Assembly (NCBI GenBank): GCA_905215335.1
Contig: CAJMPQ010000016.1
Location: 1 to 36,639, forward strand
From: an uncultured bacterium
GTDB lineage: Bacteria; Cyanobacteriota; Vampirovibrionia; Gastranaerophilales; Gastranaerophilaceae
Direction of reading: 5' to 3'
Length of the DNA: 36,639 nt
In this document: positions 8,183 through 15,879 of the stretch, piece after piece
Numbering within the stretch: position 1 is the stretch's first letter
Layout of the letters: each line of letters starts with the position of its first letter
Notes under the pieces: generated by a model
What the model saw: the letters and a program-made list of their open reading frames with translations, nothing else
Told to the model about the DNA's origin: nothing
Databases searched by the model: none
Made by a program: the position numbers and the translations under genes

Positions 8183-8464
8183 TTAAATATTTTTTAGTTG
8201 TTTTAGAATATTGATTACTTTTGGATTATCTACGTGATAACAAATTTGGTTGCCGTTGCGTGTACCGGAAAGTACTTTTGCATTTTTTAAAATGGATAAA
8301 TGTTGTGAAACTGTAGGTTGTGGAATGTTTAAACATTCACACATTTTGCTTACATTACATTCCGGTTGCATCATCAAGTTATATGCAATAGTAAGTCTTG
8401 TTGGATGGGCTAATGCTTTAAAAATTGATACATATTCATCTATATTTATATTTTCATCTTTCAT
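8183..8464 (-). CDS. ArsR/SmtB-family transcriptional repressor
   Basis: A 93-residue winged-helix regulator. ALAHPTRLTIAYNL is the typical ArsR opening helix, NIPQPTVSQHLSILKNAKVL is the recognition helix region and GNQICYHV the wing. Cys residues lie in ECNVSKMCECL, but they do not coincide with the CVC metal site of ArsR itself, and one more lies in the wing (QICYHV). Placement beside a persulfide-handling enzyme suggests a thiol or sulfur-species sensor like SqrR/BigR, which is an inference. A TTGACA-N17-TATTCT promoter ends 6 bases from the ATG, so the mRNA is probably leaderless. A palindrome inside that promoter suggests autorepression. Confidence 0.85.
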   Translation of the reverse strand: MKDENINIDEYVSIFKALAHPTRLTIAYNLMMQPECNVSKMCECLNIPQPTVSQHLSILKNAKVLSGTRNGNQICYHVDNPKVINILKQLKNI

Positions 8465-8470
8465 ATTATA

Positions 8471-8499
8471 AGAATATTACAATATTCGAATATTGTCAA
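8471..8499 (-). promoter_or_regulatory. Promoter of the ArsR gene
   Basis: On the minus strand TTGACA (8499-8494) and TATTCT (8476-8471) are separated by 17 bases. The start codon at 8464 lies six bases after the -10, about where transcription should begin. No Shine-Dalgarno sequence is available, so a leaderless transcript is likely. Confidence 0.65.
8479..8496. promoter_or_regulatory. Operator 1, 18-bp perfect palindrome
   Basis: ACAATATTCGAATATTGT is a perfect 18-bp palindrome filling the spacer and the inner end of the -35 box of the arsR-type promoter. It lies 12 bases upstream of the -35 box of the divergent reductase promoter. It is the expected kind of site for a dimeric ArsR repressor. 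Confidence 0.7.
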
Positions 8500-8508
8500 A
8501 GAAAAGTA

Positions 8509-8537
8509 TTGACTAACTTCATAAAATTTGATAATAT
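8509..8537 (+). promoter_or_regulatory. Promoter of the CoA-disulfide-reductase-like fusion gene
   Basis: TTGACT (8509-8514), 17 bases, then TAATAT (8532-8537): a near-consensus sigma-70 promoter. Transcription should start near 8544, next to operator 2. Confidence 0.7.
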
Positions 8538-8547
8538 GAATATATCA

Positions 8548-8559
8548 ATATTCGAATAT
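8548..8559. promoter_or_regulatory. Operator 2, ATATTCGAATAT palindrome
   Basis: A 12-bp perfect palindrome identical to the core of operator 1; the two share CAATATTCGAATAT. It lies just downstream of the expected transcription start of the reductase gene, a position that would block initiation or escape. Confidence 0.65.
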
Positions 8560-8580
8560 ACTTAAATTAGTGAGGACAAT

Positions 8581-10953
8581 ATGAAAACAGTTATAATTGG
8601 TGGTGGTGCTTGTGGAGCAAGCTGTGCAACAAGATTAAGAAGATTAGATGAAAATTGTGAAATTACTATTTTAGAGCGTACTAATGAGGTATCTATTGCA
8701 AATTGTGGTTTACCTTATTATTGTTCCGATGTGATATCAGAAAGAGATAAGATTCTTGTATCTAATCCTGAACGTTTTAAGAACATGTTTAATATTGATG
8801 TCCGTTTAAATAGTGATGTTGTTGAAATTCAAAGGAAAGAAAAATATGTTTTAACAGCATCTGGTGAGAAATTTTATTATGATAAGCTTGTTTTAGCACA
8901 AGGTGCAAATCCTATAAAACCTCCAATAGAATGTATTGATAGTTCGAATATTTTTACAGTTAGAACTTTAGCTGATGCAGATAAAATTAAAGATTACATT
9001 TCAAATAGAAATGTAAAAAGTGCGGTTGTTATTGGTGGTGGTTTTATTGGTGTTGAGATGGCAGAAAATCTTGCACATCTTAATATTGATACAACATTAG
9101 TAGAATTATCTGACCAAATTTTAGCTCCAATGGATTATGAAGTTGCATGTTTTGCTCAAAATGAAATGAGAGCAAATGGTGTTGAATTGGTACTTTCGGA
9201 TGGTGTTAAAAAATTCTCAGAAACAGAAATAGAATTAGCATCAGGTAAAAAACTTCCTTATGATATTGCAATTTTATCAATAGGGGTAAAACCGGAAGTT
9301 ACTTTAGCTGCAAAAGCAGGATTAGATGTTAACCGAGGAATAAAAGTTAATGATAATATGCAAACTTCTGATCCTGATATTTTTGCGGGTGGTGATAGTG
9401 TTGAGGTTAAAAGTTTTATTACAAATCAAGATGTTTTAATTCCTTTAGCAGGTCCGGCAAATAGACAAGGTAGAATTATTGCTGATAATATTTTAGGAAT
9501 TAGTTCTACTTATAAAAAATCCCAAGGAACATCAGTATTAAAGGTTTTTGATTACACTGTTGCTGCTGTTGGGTATAATGAAAAGCTCTTGAAAAGAGAA
9601 AATATTCCTTATTGGAAAGTTTTAACATTTGGAAACTCTCATGCTGGCTATTATCCGGATGCAACATCAACTTTATACAAGCTTCTTTTTAACGCAGAAG
9701 GTCAAATTCTTGGAGCACAAGCTGTAGGTCAAGAAGGTGTTGAAAAAAGAATTGACGTAATATCTTCTGTAATGAGAAATGGTGGCACTGTTCAAGATTT
9801 ATTGGATAGTGAATTATGCTATGCTCCTCCATATTCTTCAGCTAAAGATCCTGTAAATATTTTGGGAATGAGTGCTGATAATGTGTTAAGAGGTTTTGTG
9901 AAACCTGCATATTATGAAGATTTAGAAAATTCTTATGTTATTGATGTGAGAATACCTGATAGTTTTAATGCAAAATCTATTCAAGGTGCAGTTAATATTC
10001 CTCTTGCACAATTGAGAAATAGAATAGATGAAATCCCTCAAGATAAAAAAGTTATTTTAGTTTGTGATTCAGGTTATACAAGTTATTTAGCTTCAAGAAT
10101 TTTAATTCAAAAAGGCTTTAATAATGTATATTCCCTAATGGCTGGCATGAAGCTTTATAAAGAAATCCAAAGGGATAAAGAGAATAAAACTACTAAAAAA
10201 TCCAAAGTTATGGCAAATATTCAAACTGGTTCTGAAGTTTTAAAAGTGGATGCTTGCGGGCTGTCTTGTCCAGGACCAATTATGAAATTAGCAGAAAATA
10301 TGTCAAATTTGAATGACGGTGAAGTGTTAGAAATTACATCGACAGATAAAGGCTTTTATGCAGATGTGGAGGCGTGGTGTAATTCTACAAATAATACTTT
10401 ATTAAATTTGGACACTGTAAATAAAAAAATTGTTGCAACTGTTCAAAAAGGACAAGCTGTTGTTCAAAAAAATCAACAGCCTGCAAACAAAGGCCAAACT
10501 ATAGTTGTTTTTTCGAATGATTTAGATAAGGCTTTGGCTGCATTTATTATTGCAAATGGTGCAAAAGCAAGTGGACATGATGTTACATTATTTTTCACCT
10601 TCTGGGGTTTAAATGTTTTGAGAAAAAGTAACGTAAAAGTGAAAAAATCATTTATTGATAAAATGTTTGGATTTATGATGCCACAGGGTGCAGATAAATT
10701 GACGCTTTCAAAAATGAACATGGGTGGAATGGGTTCTGCAATGATGAAATGGGTAATGAAAAATAAAAACATTTCAACATTAAATGAATTGATTTCACAG
10801 GCTCAAGCTCAAGGGGTAAAATTTATCGCTTGTCAAATGAGTATGGATGTAATGGGTATAAAAAAAGAAGAATTAATTGACGGTGTTGAAATAGCTGGAG
10901 TAGCTAAATACATAGCCGAAAGTAGTAATTCAAATTCCAATTTGTTTATATAA
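8581..10953 (+). CDS. CoA-disulfide-reductase-like flavoprotein fused to rhodanese, TusA and DsrE domains
   Basis: The 790-residue protein has four parts. Residues 1-440 are a pyridine-nucleotide-disulfide oxidoreductase with an FAD-binding GGGACG loop at 7-12, an NAD(P)H-binding IGGGFIG at 151-157, and a single active-site Cys42 in SIANCGLPYY, as in CoA-disulfide or CoA-persulfide reductases. Residues about 450-530 are a rhodanese domain with Cys495 in the CDSGYTS loop. Residues about 552-622 are a TusA/SirA domain with CGLSCPGP (Cys563 being the expected sulfur carrier). Residues about 638-780 are a DsrE/F-like domain with Cys751 (FIACQMSMD). The family reduces CoA-bound or polysulfide sulfur; the attached domains can relay persulfide sulfur between Cys residues. 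Control by the divergent ArsR-type protein is suggested by the shared operator. Confidence 0.88.
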   Translation: MKTVIIGGGACGASCATRLRRLDENCEITILERTNEVSIANCGLPYYCSDVISERDKILVSNPERFKNMFNIDVRLNSDVVEIQRKEKYVLTASGEKFYYDKLVLAQGANPIKPPIECIDSSNIFTVRTLADADKIKDYISNRNVKSAVVIGGGFIGVEMAENLAHLNIDTTLVELSDQILAPMDYEVACFAQNEMRANGVELVLSDGVKKFSETEIELASGKKLPYDIAILSIGVKPEVTLAAKAGLDVNRGIKVNDNMQTSDPDIFAGGDSVEVKSFITNQDVLIPLAGPANRQGRIIADNILGISSTYKKSQGTSVLKVFDYTVAAVGYNEKLLKRENIPYWKVLTFGNSHAGYYPDATSTLYKLLFNAEGQILGAQAVGQEGVEKRIDVISSVMRNGGTVQDLLDSELCYAPPYSSAKDPVNILGMSADNVLRGFVKPAYYEDLENSYVIDVRIPDSFNAKSIQGAVNIPLAQLRNRIDEIPQDKKVILVCDSGYTSYLASRILIQKGFNNVYSLMAGMKLYKEIQRDKENKTTKKSKVMANIQTGSEVLKVDACGLSCPGPIMKLAENMSNLNDGEVLEITSTDKGFYADVEAWCNSTNNTLLNLDTVNKKIVATVQKGQAVVQKNQQPANKGQTIVVFSNDLDKALAAFIIANGAKASGHDVTLFFTFWGLNVLRKSNVKVKKSFIDKMFGFMMPQGADKLTLSKMNMGGMGSAMMKWVMKNKNISTLNELISQAQAQGVKFIACQMSMDVMGIKKEELIDGVEIAGVAKYIAESSNSNSNLFI

Positions 10954-10973
10954 GATTAAAAAAGGAGGATTTT

Positions 10974-11540
10974 ATGAAATCAATTACAACTTTTGACTTG
11001 CAGTACGCACACAGATTTTATGGTTTTAAAGGAGAAGCTCAGTATCTACATGGTCATACTGGTGTTTTAACTATTGAAGTTGAAGATAGTATAAATGCTG
11101 GTGTTAATATGGTTTTCCCTTGTAATGAAATTCAAAAAACAGCTTGGGAAGTTTTAAAGAATTTTGATCATGCAACAATTCTTAGAGAAGATGATCCATT
11201 ATTACCTGCACTTTTAGAAGTTTATGAAAAACAAGGTATTAAAAATGGAGCACCTCAAAATACTATGAAAGGTGAAGCTTTTAAGACAGATTTAGCTACA
11301 GCATATCCTGATTGTAGGCTTGTTGTAACAAAAGAAACAATGACTGTTGAAGGTATGATAAAAATTGTTTACGATTTATTGAAAGATAAATTAAATATTT
11401 CAAAAATTACATTTACAAGTGGTGTAAATGCAGCAACTGAAGAATATGAAGTAAATAAAACTTTTGATCGTTGTCCGTTATGTGGAATTTCATTGAATTC
11501 AGATGGTGTTTGTCCAAAATGTGGATATAGAAAAGCGTAA
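10974..11540 (+). CDS. 6-pyruvoyl-tetrahydropterin synthase/QueD-like protein with C-terminal zinc ribbon
   Basis: The 188-residue product has the T-fold zinc site His13 (AHRFYG), His26 and His28 (LHGHTG), plus FDHATIL near 64-70 and a KET segment near 130 (VTKETMT). These fit the 6-pyruvoyl-tetrahydropterin synthase/QueD family, which acts on dihydroneopterin triphosphate. The catalytic Cys usually found just before LHGH (for example in a CGRLHGH context) is missing; GEAQYLHGH is present instead. There is also an insert around residues 75-110, and a C-terminal CPLCG...CPKCG zinc ribbon (about 167-185). It therefore may not be the canonical queuosine enzyme. AAAGGAGG precedes the ATG and it follows the sulfur fusion gene by 20 bases, so they probably share an mRNA. 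Confidence 0.75.
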   Translation: MKSITTFDLQYAHRFYGFKGEAQYLHGHTGVLTIEVEDSINAGVNMVFPCNEIQKTAWEVLKNFDHATILREDDPLLPALLEVYEKQGIKNGAPQNTMKGEAFKTDLATAYPDCRLVVTKETMTVEGMIKIVYDLLKDKLNISKITFTSGVNAATEEYEVNKTFDRCPLCGISLNSDGVCPKCGYRKA

Positions 11541-11546
11541 AAAGAT

Positions 11547-11582
11547 AAAGCTCTCTGGAAATTTTCTCAGAGAGCTTTTTTT
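11547..11582 (+). terminator. Rho-independent terminator
   Basis: AAAGCTCTCTG, a 10-base loop, then CAGAGAGCTTT followed by a run of T: an 11-bp stem with a U tract, right after the QueD-like gene. On the other strand it abuts the end of the convergent gene and may serve both. Confidence 0.9.
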
Positions 11583-12228
11583 AATAAAGAGTCGTAAATC
11601 CGTTTGCATATCCACCGATAATTTCTCTTTTTCCACTTTGAACAATTTTTAGCGGATGATAATATGAACTTGTCGCTTCTGTATATGTTGGATATCCAAT
11701 AGCTGGTTTATCTTTCGGGATTAAGTGCTTTAGATGTTTTGGAGTTTCTTCGCAACAATTTACTAAAACTTTTTGTCCTTTTGGAATTTTTTCTTCTATT
11801 AGATTGAAGATTTTTACATGAGGATTCGCAGCAACATGCCAAGCTTCTTTGCCTTCAGATACTAATGAGCTTCCAGAGCCATGTCCAAATATTACAAATT
11901 TTATGTCTTTTGGAAAATATCCTTTTTTGATATCTCTAAGTAATACATTTGCAAAGTTACTGAAGCAGTATAAATCATTTTGAGATGTTGGAATTAATTT
12001 TATACCAGTTTCTTTTTCAAATAAGTTGCATACTCTTTGAAGATTTTTTTCGTTTGGTTTGTTGTTCAAAACTTTTTGAAATTCTTTTCCAATTTTGTTT
12101 GGATGAATTGTATCTTTTATGCAATTAGTTAAATAATTTATATTTGCTCCAATACTACTTGTGCGCCAACATAGTTTTGGCGCTTTTATATTTTTGTTGA
12201 AGAATATATTAAATGCTTTTATATTCAT
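11581..12228 (-). CDS. Unknown protein with a possible clan-CD-like His/Cys pair
   Basis: The start is placed at the ATG at 12228, which follows AGGGG by four bases; an upstream ATG at 12255 has no ribosome site. The product is about 215 residues with no signal peptide. In the second half, a hydrophobic strand ends in FVIFGHGSGSS. About 45 residues later another ends in KVLVNCCEE. A strand-His-Gly and strand-Asn-Cys arrangement is how the catalytic dyad of caspase-like (clan CD) peptidases and CHAT domains is set out, but length and spacing have not been checked against any family. This is an inference from pattern only. It is the last gene of a three-gene minus-strand group with two GNAT-like genes. 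Confidence 0.5.
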   Translation of the reverse strand: MNIKAFNIFFNKNIKAPKLCWRTSSIGANINYLTNCIKDTIHPNKIGKEFQKVLNNKPNEKNLQRVCNLFEKETGIKLIPTSQNDLYCFSNFANVLLRDIKKGYFPKDIKFVIFGHGSGSSLVSEGKEAWHVAANPHVKIFNLIEEKIPKGQKVLVNCCEETPKHLKHLIPKDKPAIGYPTYTEATSSYYHPLKIVQSGKREIIGGYANGFTTLY

Positions 12229-12288
12229 AAATCCCCTATATTTATATAAAAACATTTAATGCTTAAAATTTGTCTTATTTGAAAGTTA

Positions 12289-12849
12289 TTATGGAAATAA
12301 TGTAGAAATTAGCTTAATTGCGAAATTCAACATTTTGTTAGGGTGTTGAATTGGTGGGTAAAACATTTCTTCTGTATTAAAATCTTTATATGTTGCGTTT
12401 TTTCCTTGTGCAATAAATTTGTCTAATTTTTTATCAATTCTAGCACTTTTGGTGCTCATTCCATATTTTCTATAAAAAATATGTGGCATTCTATGAGGAT
12501 TGTAACATCCATCAGAACTTAAATGTATATAACCATTGCAACCTATTTTTTTACTATAATTTCTTGCAAAATCTAACATTTTAGAGCCATAATGACTGCC
12601 ACTGCAATTGGATAATAATTCCCAAATATAAAGTGATGGAACATTTTTATTTCCTTCTCTTTCAATATGTTCAGGAAAACATTTCATTATAACTTGTTTT
12701 CCAAATTCCTCTTTATTTGTTGGAACAAGTACAAACTGATCGACGAAGTTATTTAAATATCTAGTATAACTATGCACAATTAATGTTTTGGGCATTTTTT
12801 TTATGGGTTTATGTTTTATTGGTGGATATAATAATTTTGAAGTGTTCAT
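12289..12849 (-). CDS. GNAT-like acetyltransferase, unknown substrate
   Basis: The 186-residue product has the layout of a GNAT N-acetyltransferase. A central strand (SLYIWELLSN) runs into a short glycine segment (SGSHYGSKML, in place of the usual acetyl-CoA loop Q/R-x-x-G-x-G/A), then helix and strand (GCNGYIHLSS), then HIFYRKYGM, the terminal GNAT beta-bulge with the F-Y-x-K/R-x-G-F/M pattern. It is paralogous to the gene immediately upstream, which ends the same region with PPYIFYRKLGF. The altered loop leaves activity uncertain. No signal peptide is present. Confidence 0.6.
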   Translation of the reverse strand: MNTSKLLYPPIKHKPIKKMPKTLIVHSYTRYLNNFVDQFVLVPTNKEEFGKQVIMKCFPEHIEREGNKNVPSLYIWELLSNCSGSHYGSKMLDFARNYSKKIGCNGYIHLSSDGCYNPHRMPHIFYRKYGMSTKSARIDKKLDKFIAQGKNATYKDFNTEEMFYPPIQHPNKMLNFAIKLISTLFP

Positions 12850-12869
12850 TTTAATACCTAGATATTGTT

Positions 12870-13436
12870 TTACATAAATTCAAATAGCTCTGGGAATTTG
12901 ATTTTTGTTTGATATGCTTTATTTACGGCTTCTCCGGTTAAATCGACGTCTTTTTCTATATACATTGGCAAGTCTTTAACTAATTTTTTAGGAGAAACTT
13001 GTCTATGTCTTTTTATACAATTATCCAAATATTTTTGCGTATCTTGGCAGTATTTATTGCACATAAAACCTAATTTGCGATAAAAAATATATGGAGGATT
13101 AGTTTTATCAAAATATGAACTTGCGATTACATGAATATTCCCAAGACATAAATTTCTAATACTTTCTTTTTTAGCAATGTTTATAAAAGCTTTTCCAACG
13201 CCTTGGTTTCTTTTATATGCAAAAAGTCTATCAATAAAAAAAGATGGGTATTCATCTGCATTTGGTGAATATTGTCTATTTATATCCCTTATTGTTGTGG
13301 GATAGGCTTCCATTTTTCCAACAATATCTCCGGATCTATCAAACATTTTGTAAATAAATCTATTATTTCTGGTTCGTTTTTTATAAACTAAAAATTCAGT
13401 TATTTTTGGATATCTTATAGGCGAAAATTTTAACAT
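12870..13436 (-). CDS. GNAT-like acetyltransferase, unknown substrate
   Basis: A 188-residue protein with a GNAT core: strand FFIDRLFAY, then the acetyl-CoA loop KRNQGVGKAF (a good match to Q/R-x-x-G-x-G/A), a helix, HVIASSYFD and YIFYRKLGF. The 60 residues before the core and the 45 after it match no family I recognise. It is the first gene of the minus-strand trio and is divergent from the murC operon. The substrate is unknown. Confidence 0.65.
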   Translation of the reverse strand: MLKFSPIRYPKITEFLVYKKRTRNNRFIYKMFDRSGDIVGKMEAYPTTIRDINRQYSPNADEYPSFFIDRLFAYKRNQGVGKAFINIAKKESIRNLCLGNIHVIASSYFDKTNPPYIFYRKLGFMCNKYCQDTQKYLDNCIKRHRQVSPKKLVKDLPMYIEKDVDLTGEAVNKAYQTKIKFPELFEFM

Positions 13437-13539
13437 GATATTTTTTATAAAATATATAAATAATATTTTTGCTATTTGGAAGCTTAATGTTAAAAATTAA
13501 TAATATTCAATCAGAAATATTTTGTTGGTATTATAATTA

Positions 13540-14976
13540 ATGGAAAGTAGAGAGTATATAAATAGTAGGGATAAAGTTTTGAAAAAGAAATATCATTTTA
13601 TAGCTATTGGTGGAGTTGGAATGAGTGGTCTTGCAAAATATTTGTTGCAAAATGGCTATGAAGTTTCAGGTTCAGATATTTGTGATAGCAAATATGTTCA
13701 AAAAGTAAAAAAATTAGGTGCAAAAGTTTATATAGGACACGATGAAAATAATGTTCCTGATGATTGTGTAGTTGTTGCAAGTACAGCTATTCGTGAAAGT
13801 AATCCTGAAATTCAAAAAGCTAAAAGATTAGGGTTACCAATATATCATAGATCAGATTTATTAGCAGAAATTTCTCAAAACGAGGAATATTTTATTGGAT
13901 ATTCAGGAACTCATGGAAAAACTACAACAAGTGGTTTGTGTTCTTATGTAATGGAAAAAGCAGGATTAGAGCCATCATATATTGTGGGTGGTATTATTCC
14001 GGAAATAGATGCGAATGCTAATGCAACAAAAGGTGGATTTTTCATTGCGGAGCTTGATGAAAGTGATGGTACTATTGTTAAATATTCACCAAATTTGGTT
14101 GTTGTTAATAATTTAGAACCTGATCATTTGGATTTTTATAAAAATGGTTTGGAATCTATTTTAGAAACTTTTGAAACATTTTTATCTAATTTAAGAGAAA
14201 ATGCTGTAGTTTTAGCGAATATGGATAATGAAGGTGTTAAAAGATTAGTTAAACATTTTTCAGAAACTCCATTAAAGCATAATGCAAAATTTGTAACTTA
14301 TTCAATTGGTGGAAATACTGATTATTGTGCCAAAAACATTAGTTATGCCGAAGATTTCACAACATTTGATGTTTATTATAAAGGTGATAAAATGACATCT
14401 TTAAAAATTTGTTTAAAGGGTGTACATAATGTTTATAATTCATTAGCAGTATGGGCAAGTTTGCATGTTGCAGGTGTTGATATGTCTTTAGTAAATGCAC
14501 ATTTTGCAACATTTAGCGGTATGGGCAGAAGATTCCAAAAAGTTGGTGAATTTAATGGCATTTCTATATATGATGATTATGCTCATCATCCAACAGAAAT
14601 TAAGGCAACATTATCTTCATCAAAATCATTTAAAGATAAAAATGTAATTGCAGTATTCCAACCTCATAGATACACTAGATTACAAAATCTTTGGAATGAT
14701 TTTATGGGTGCTTTTTCTGATGTAGATAGAGTTATTGTGACAGATGTTTATGCTGCAAGTGAGGACCCTATTGATGGTGTAAATTCTTTAGCATTTACAA
14801 ATGAGTTAAAAGAAAAAGTTGATATTCCTTGTGAAAATATTTCAGGAGATATCAAAACTGTAGCAAAAGTTCTATATCCAACATTGAAATCAGGTGATAT
14901 TGTTATTGGTTTAGGTGCCGGAACAATTACAAACTTGGGTAAAGAATTATTAGCACTAAATGAGGAGAAGGCATAG
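13540..14976 (+). CDS. murC: UDP-N-acetylmuramate--L-alanine ligase
   Basis: The 478-residue product adds L-Ala to UDP-MurNAc, the first step of peptide-stem assembly in the cytoplasm. HFIAIGGVGMSGLA near residue 17 and the ATP loop GTHGKTTT near residue 125 are typical of MurC. FGDD-type residues are replaced by DDYAHHPTEI near residue 347, as in MurC. The ATG at 13540 has no ribosome site, and a TATAAT lies at 13532-13537. A TTG at 13579, preceded eight bases earlier by AGGG, would give MKKKYHFIAIGG, closer to the usual MurC start. I keep the ATG but consider TTG a real alternative. First gene of the wall/division operon. Confidence 0.92.
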   Translation: MESREYINSRDKVLKKKYHFIAIGGVGMSGLAKYLLQNGYEVSGSDICDSKYVQKVKKLGAKVYIGHDENNVPDDCVVVASTAIRESNPEIQKAKRLGLPIYHRSDLLAEISQNEEYFIGYSGTHGKTTTSGLCSYVMEKAGLEPSYIVGGIIPEIDANANATKGGFFIAELDESDGTIVKYSPNLVVVNNLEPDHLDFYKNGLESILETFETFLSNLRENAVVLANMDNEGVKRLVKHFSETPLKHNAKFVTYSIGGNTDYCAKNISYAEDFTTFDVYYKGDKMTSLKICLKGVHNVYNSLAVWASLHVAGVDMSLVNAHFATFSGMGRRFQKVGEFNGISIYDDYAHHPTEIKATLSSSKSFKDKNVIAVFQPHRYTRLQNLWNDFMGAFSDVDRVIVTDVYAASEDPIDGVNSLAFTNELKEKVDIPCENISGDIKTVAKVLYPTLKSGDIVIGLGAGTITNLGKELLALNEEKA

Positions 14977-15879
14977 TTGTCAGTTGTTTCAGAACATAAT
15001 TTTGAAATAAAAAATCTAACATCTTTTAAAATAGGTGGACAAATTTCTGAAGTGTTTTTTCCTGAAAATGTGGATGAGTTTGTAGAGATTTTAAAAGAAA
15101 ATGAAGGAATTAGAGTATTTGGTAATTTATCAAATACTTTGATTTCAACTGATGGTTTTGATGGCAAAATTATTTTGACAACTAAAATGAATTCTATAAA
15201 AATTGATGATAATAAGGTTATTGCAGATTGCGGTGTTAAGGGGCCAAAATTATCTCAAGAAGTTTGTAAAAAAGGGTTATCAGGGTTAGAATTTATGATT
15301 GGTTTTCCTGGTTCTGTTGGTGGTGAAGTTTGTATGAATGCCTCTGCTAACGGTCAGTGTATCAGTGATAAATTAGTTTCTGTAATTTGTTATTCTCCAA
15401 CATTGGGTCTTGTAACTTTTACCAAAGACGAAATGGATTTTGAATATCGTAAATCTCGTTGTCAAAAAGAAGATTTAATTGTTTTGCAAGCTGAATTTGA
15501 ACTTGATAAAAAAGAGATTATAGAAATTCAGGAGCAAATGAACAAAAATTTAGAATTCAGAAGAAACCACCAGCCTTCTTTAGCATTGCCAAATTGTGGA
15601 AGTATTTTTAAAAATCCGCAAGGAGATTCTGCAGGCAGATTATTAGATTCTGTAGGAGCTAAAGAGATGTCTGTCGGTGGTGTGAAAGTTTGGGATAATC
15701 ATGCAAACTTTATTGTTAATTATCGAGCGGGATCTTCAGCCGATGTTTTAACATTGATGTGTGAGATGCGACAAAAAGTAAAAGAGAAGTATAATATAGA
15801 ATTAGAACCTGAAATCAGATTTTTAGGTAGTGAAAATAGTAAGGACAAAGAATTATGCAAAATATTGTACAAAAAATAG
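14977..15879 (+). CDS. murB: UDP-N-acetylenolpyruvoylglucosamine reductase
   Basis: The 300-residue protein is a flavoenzyme forming UDP-MurNAc with NADPH. It shows NLTSFKIGG, the FAD-binding GLEFMIGFPGSVGGEVCMNA near residues 107-127 and NCGSIFKNPQGDSAGRLLD near 205-225. The catalytic Ser and final Glu region (LEPEIRFLG) are at the expected places, which fits type II MurB. The start is TTG at 14977, directly after the murC stop, with TGAGGAGAAG just upstream. It overlaps ddl by 25 bases. Confidence 0.93.
   Translation: MSVVSEHNFEIKNLTSFKIGGQISEVFFPENVDEFVEILKENEGIRVFGNLSNTLISTDGFDGKIILTTKMNSIKIDDNKVIADCGVKGPKLSQEVCKKGLSGLEFMIGFPGSVGGEVCMNASANGQCISDKLVSVICYSPTLGLVTFTKDEMDFEYRKSRCQKEDLIVLQAEFELDKKEIIEIQEQMNKNLEFRRNHQPSLALPNCGSIFKNPQGDSAGRLLDSVGAKEMSVGGVKVWDNHANFIVNYRAGSSADVLTLMCEMRQKVKEKYNIELEPEIRFLGSENSKDKELCKILYKK

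Noticed and set aside
14748..15167. 139-codon minus-strand open frame
   Set aside because: It is antisense to the murC/murB junction and shows no family features.
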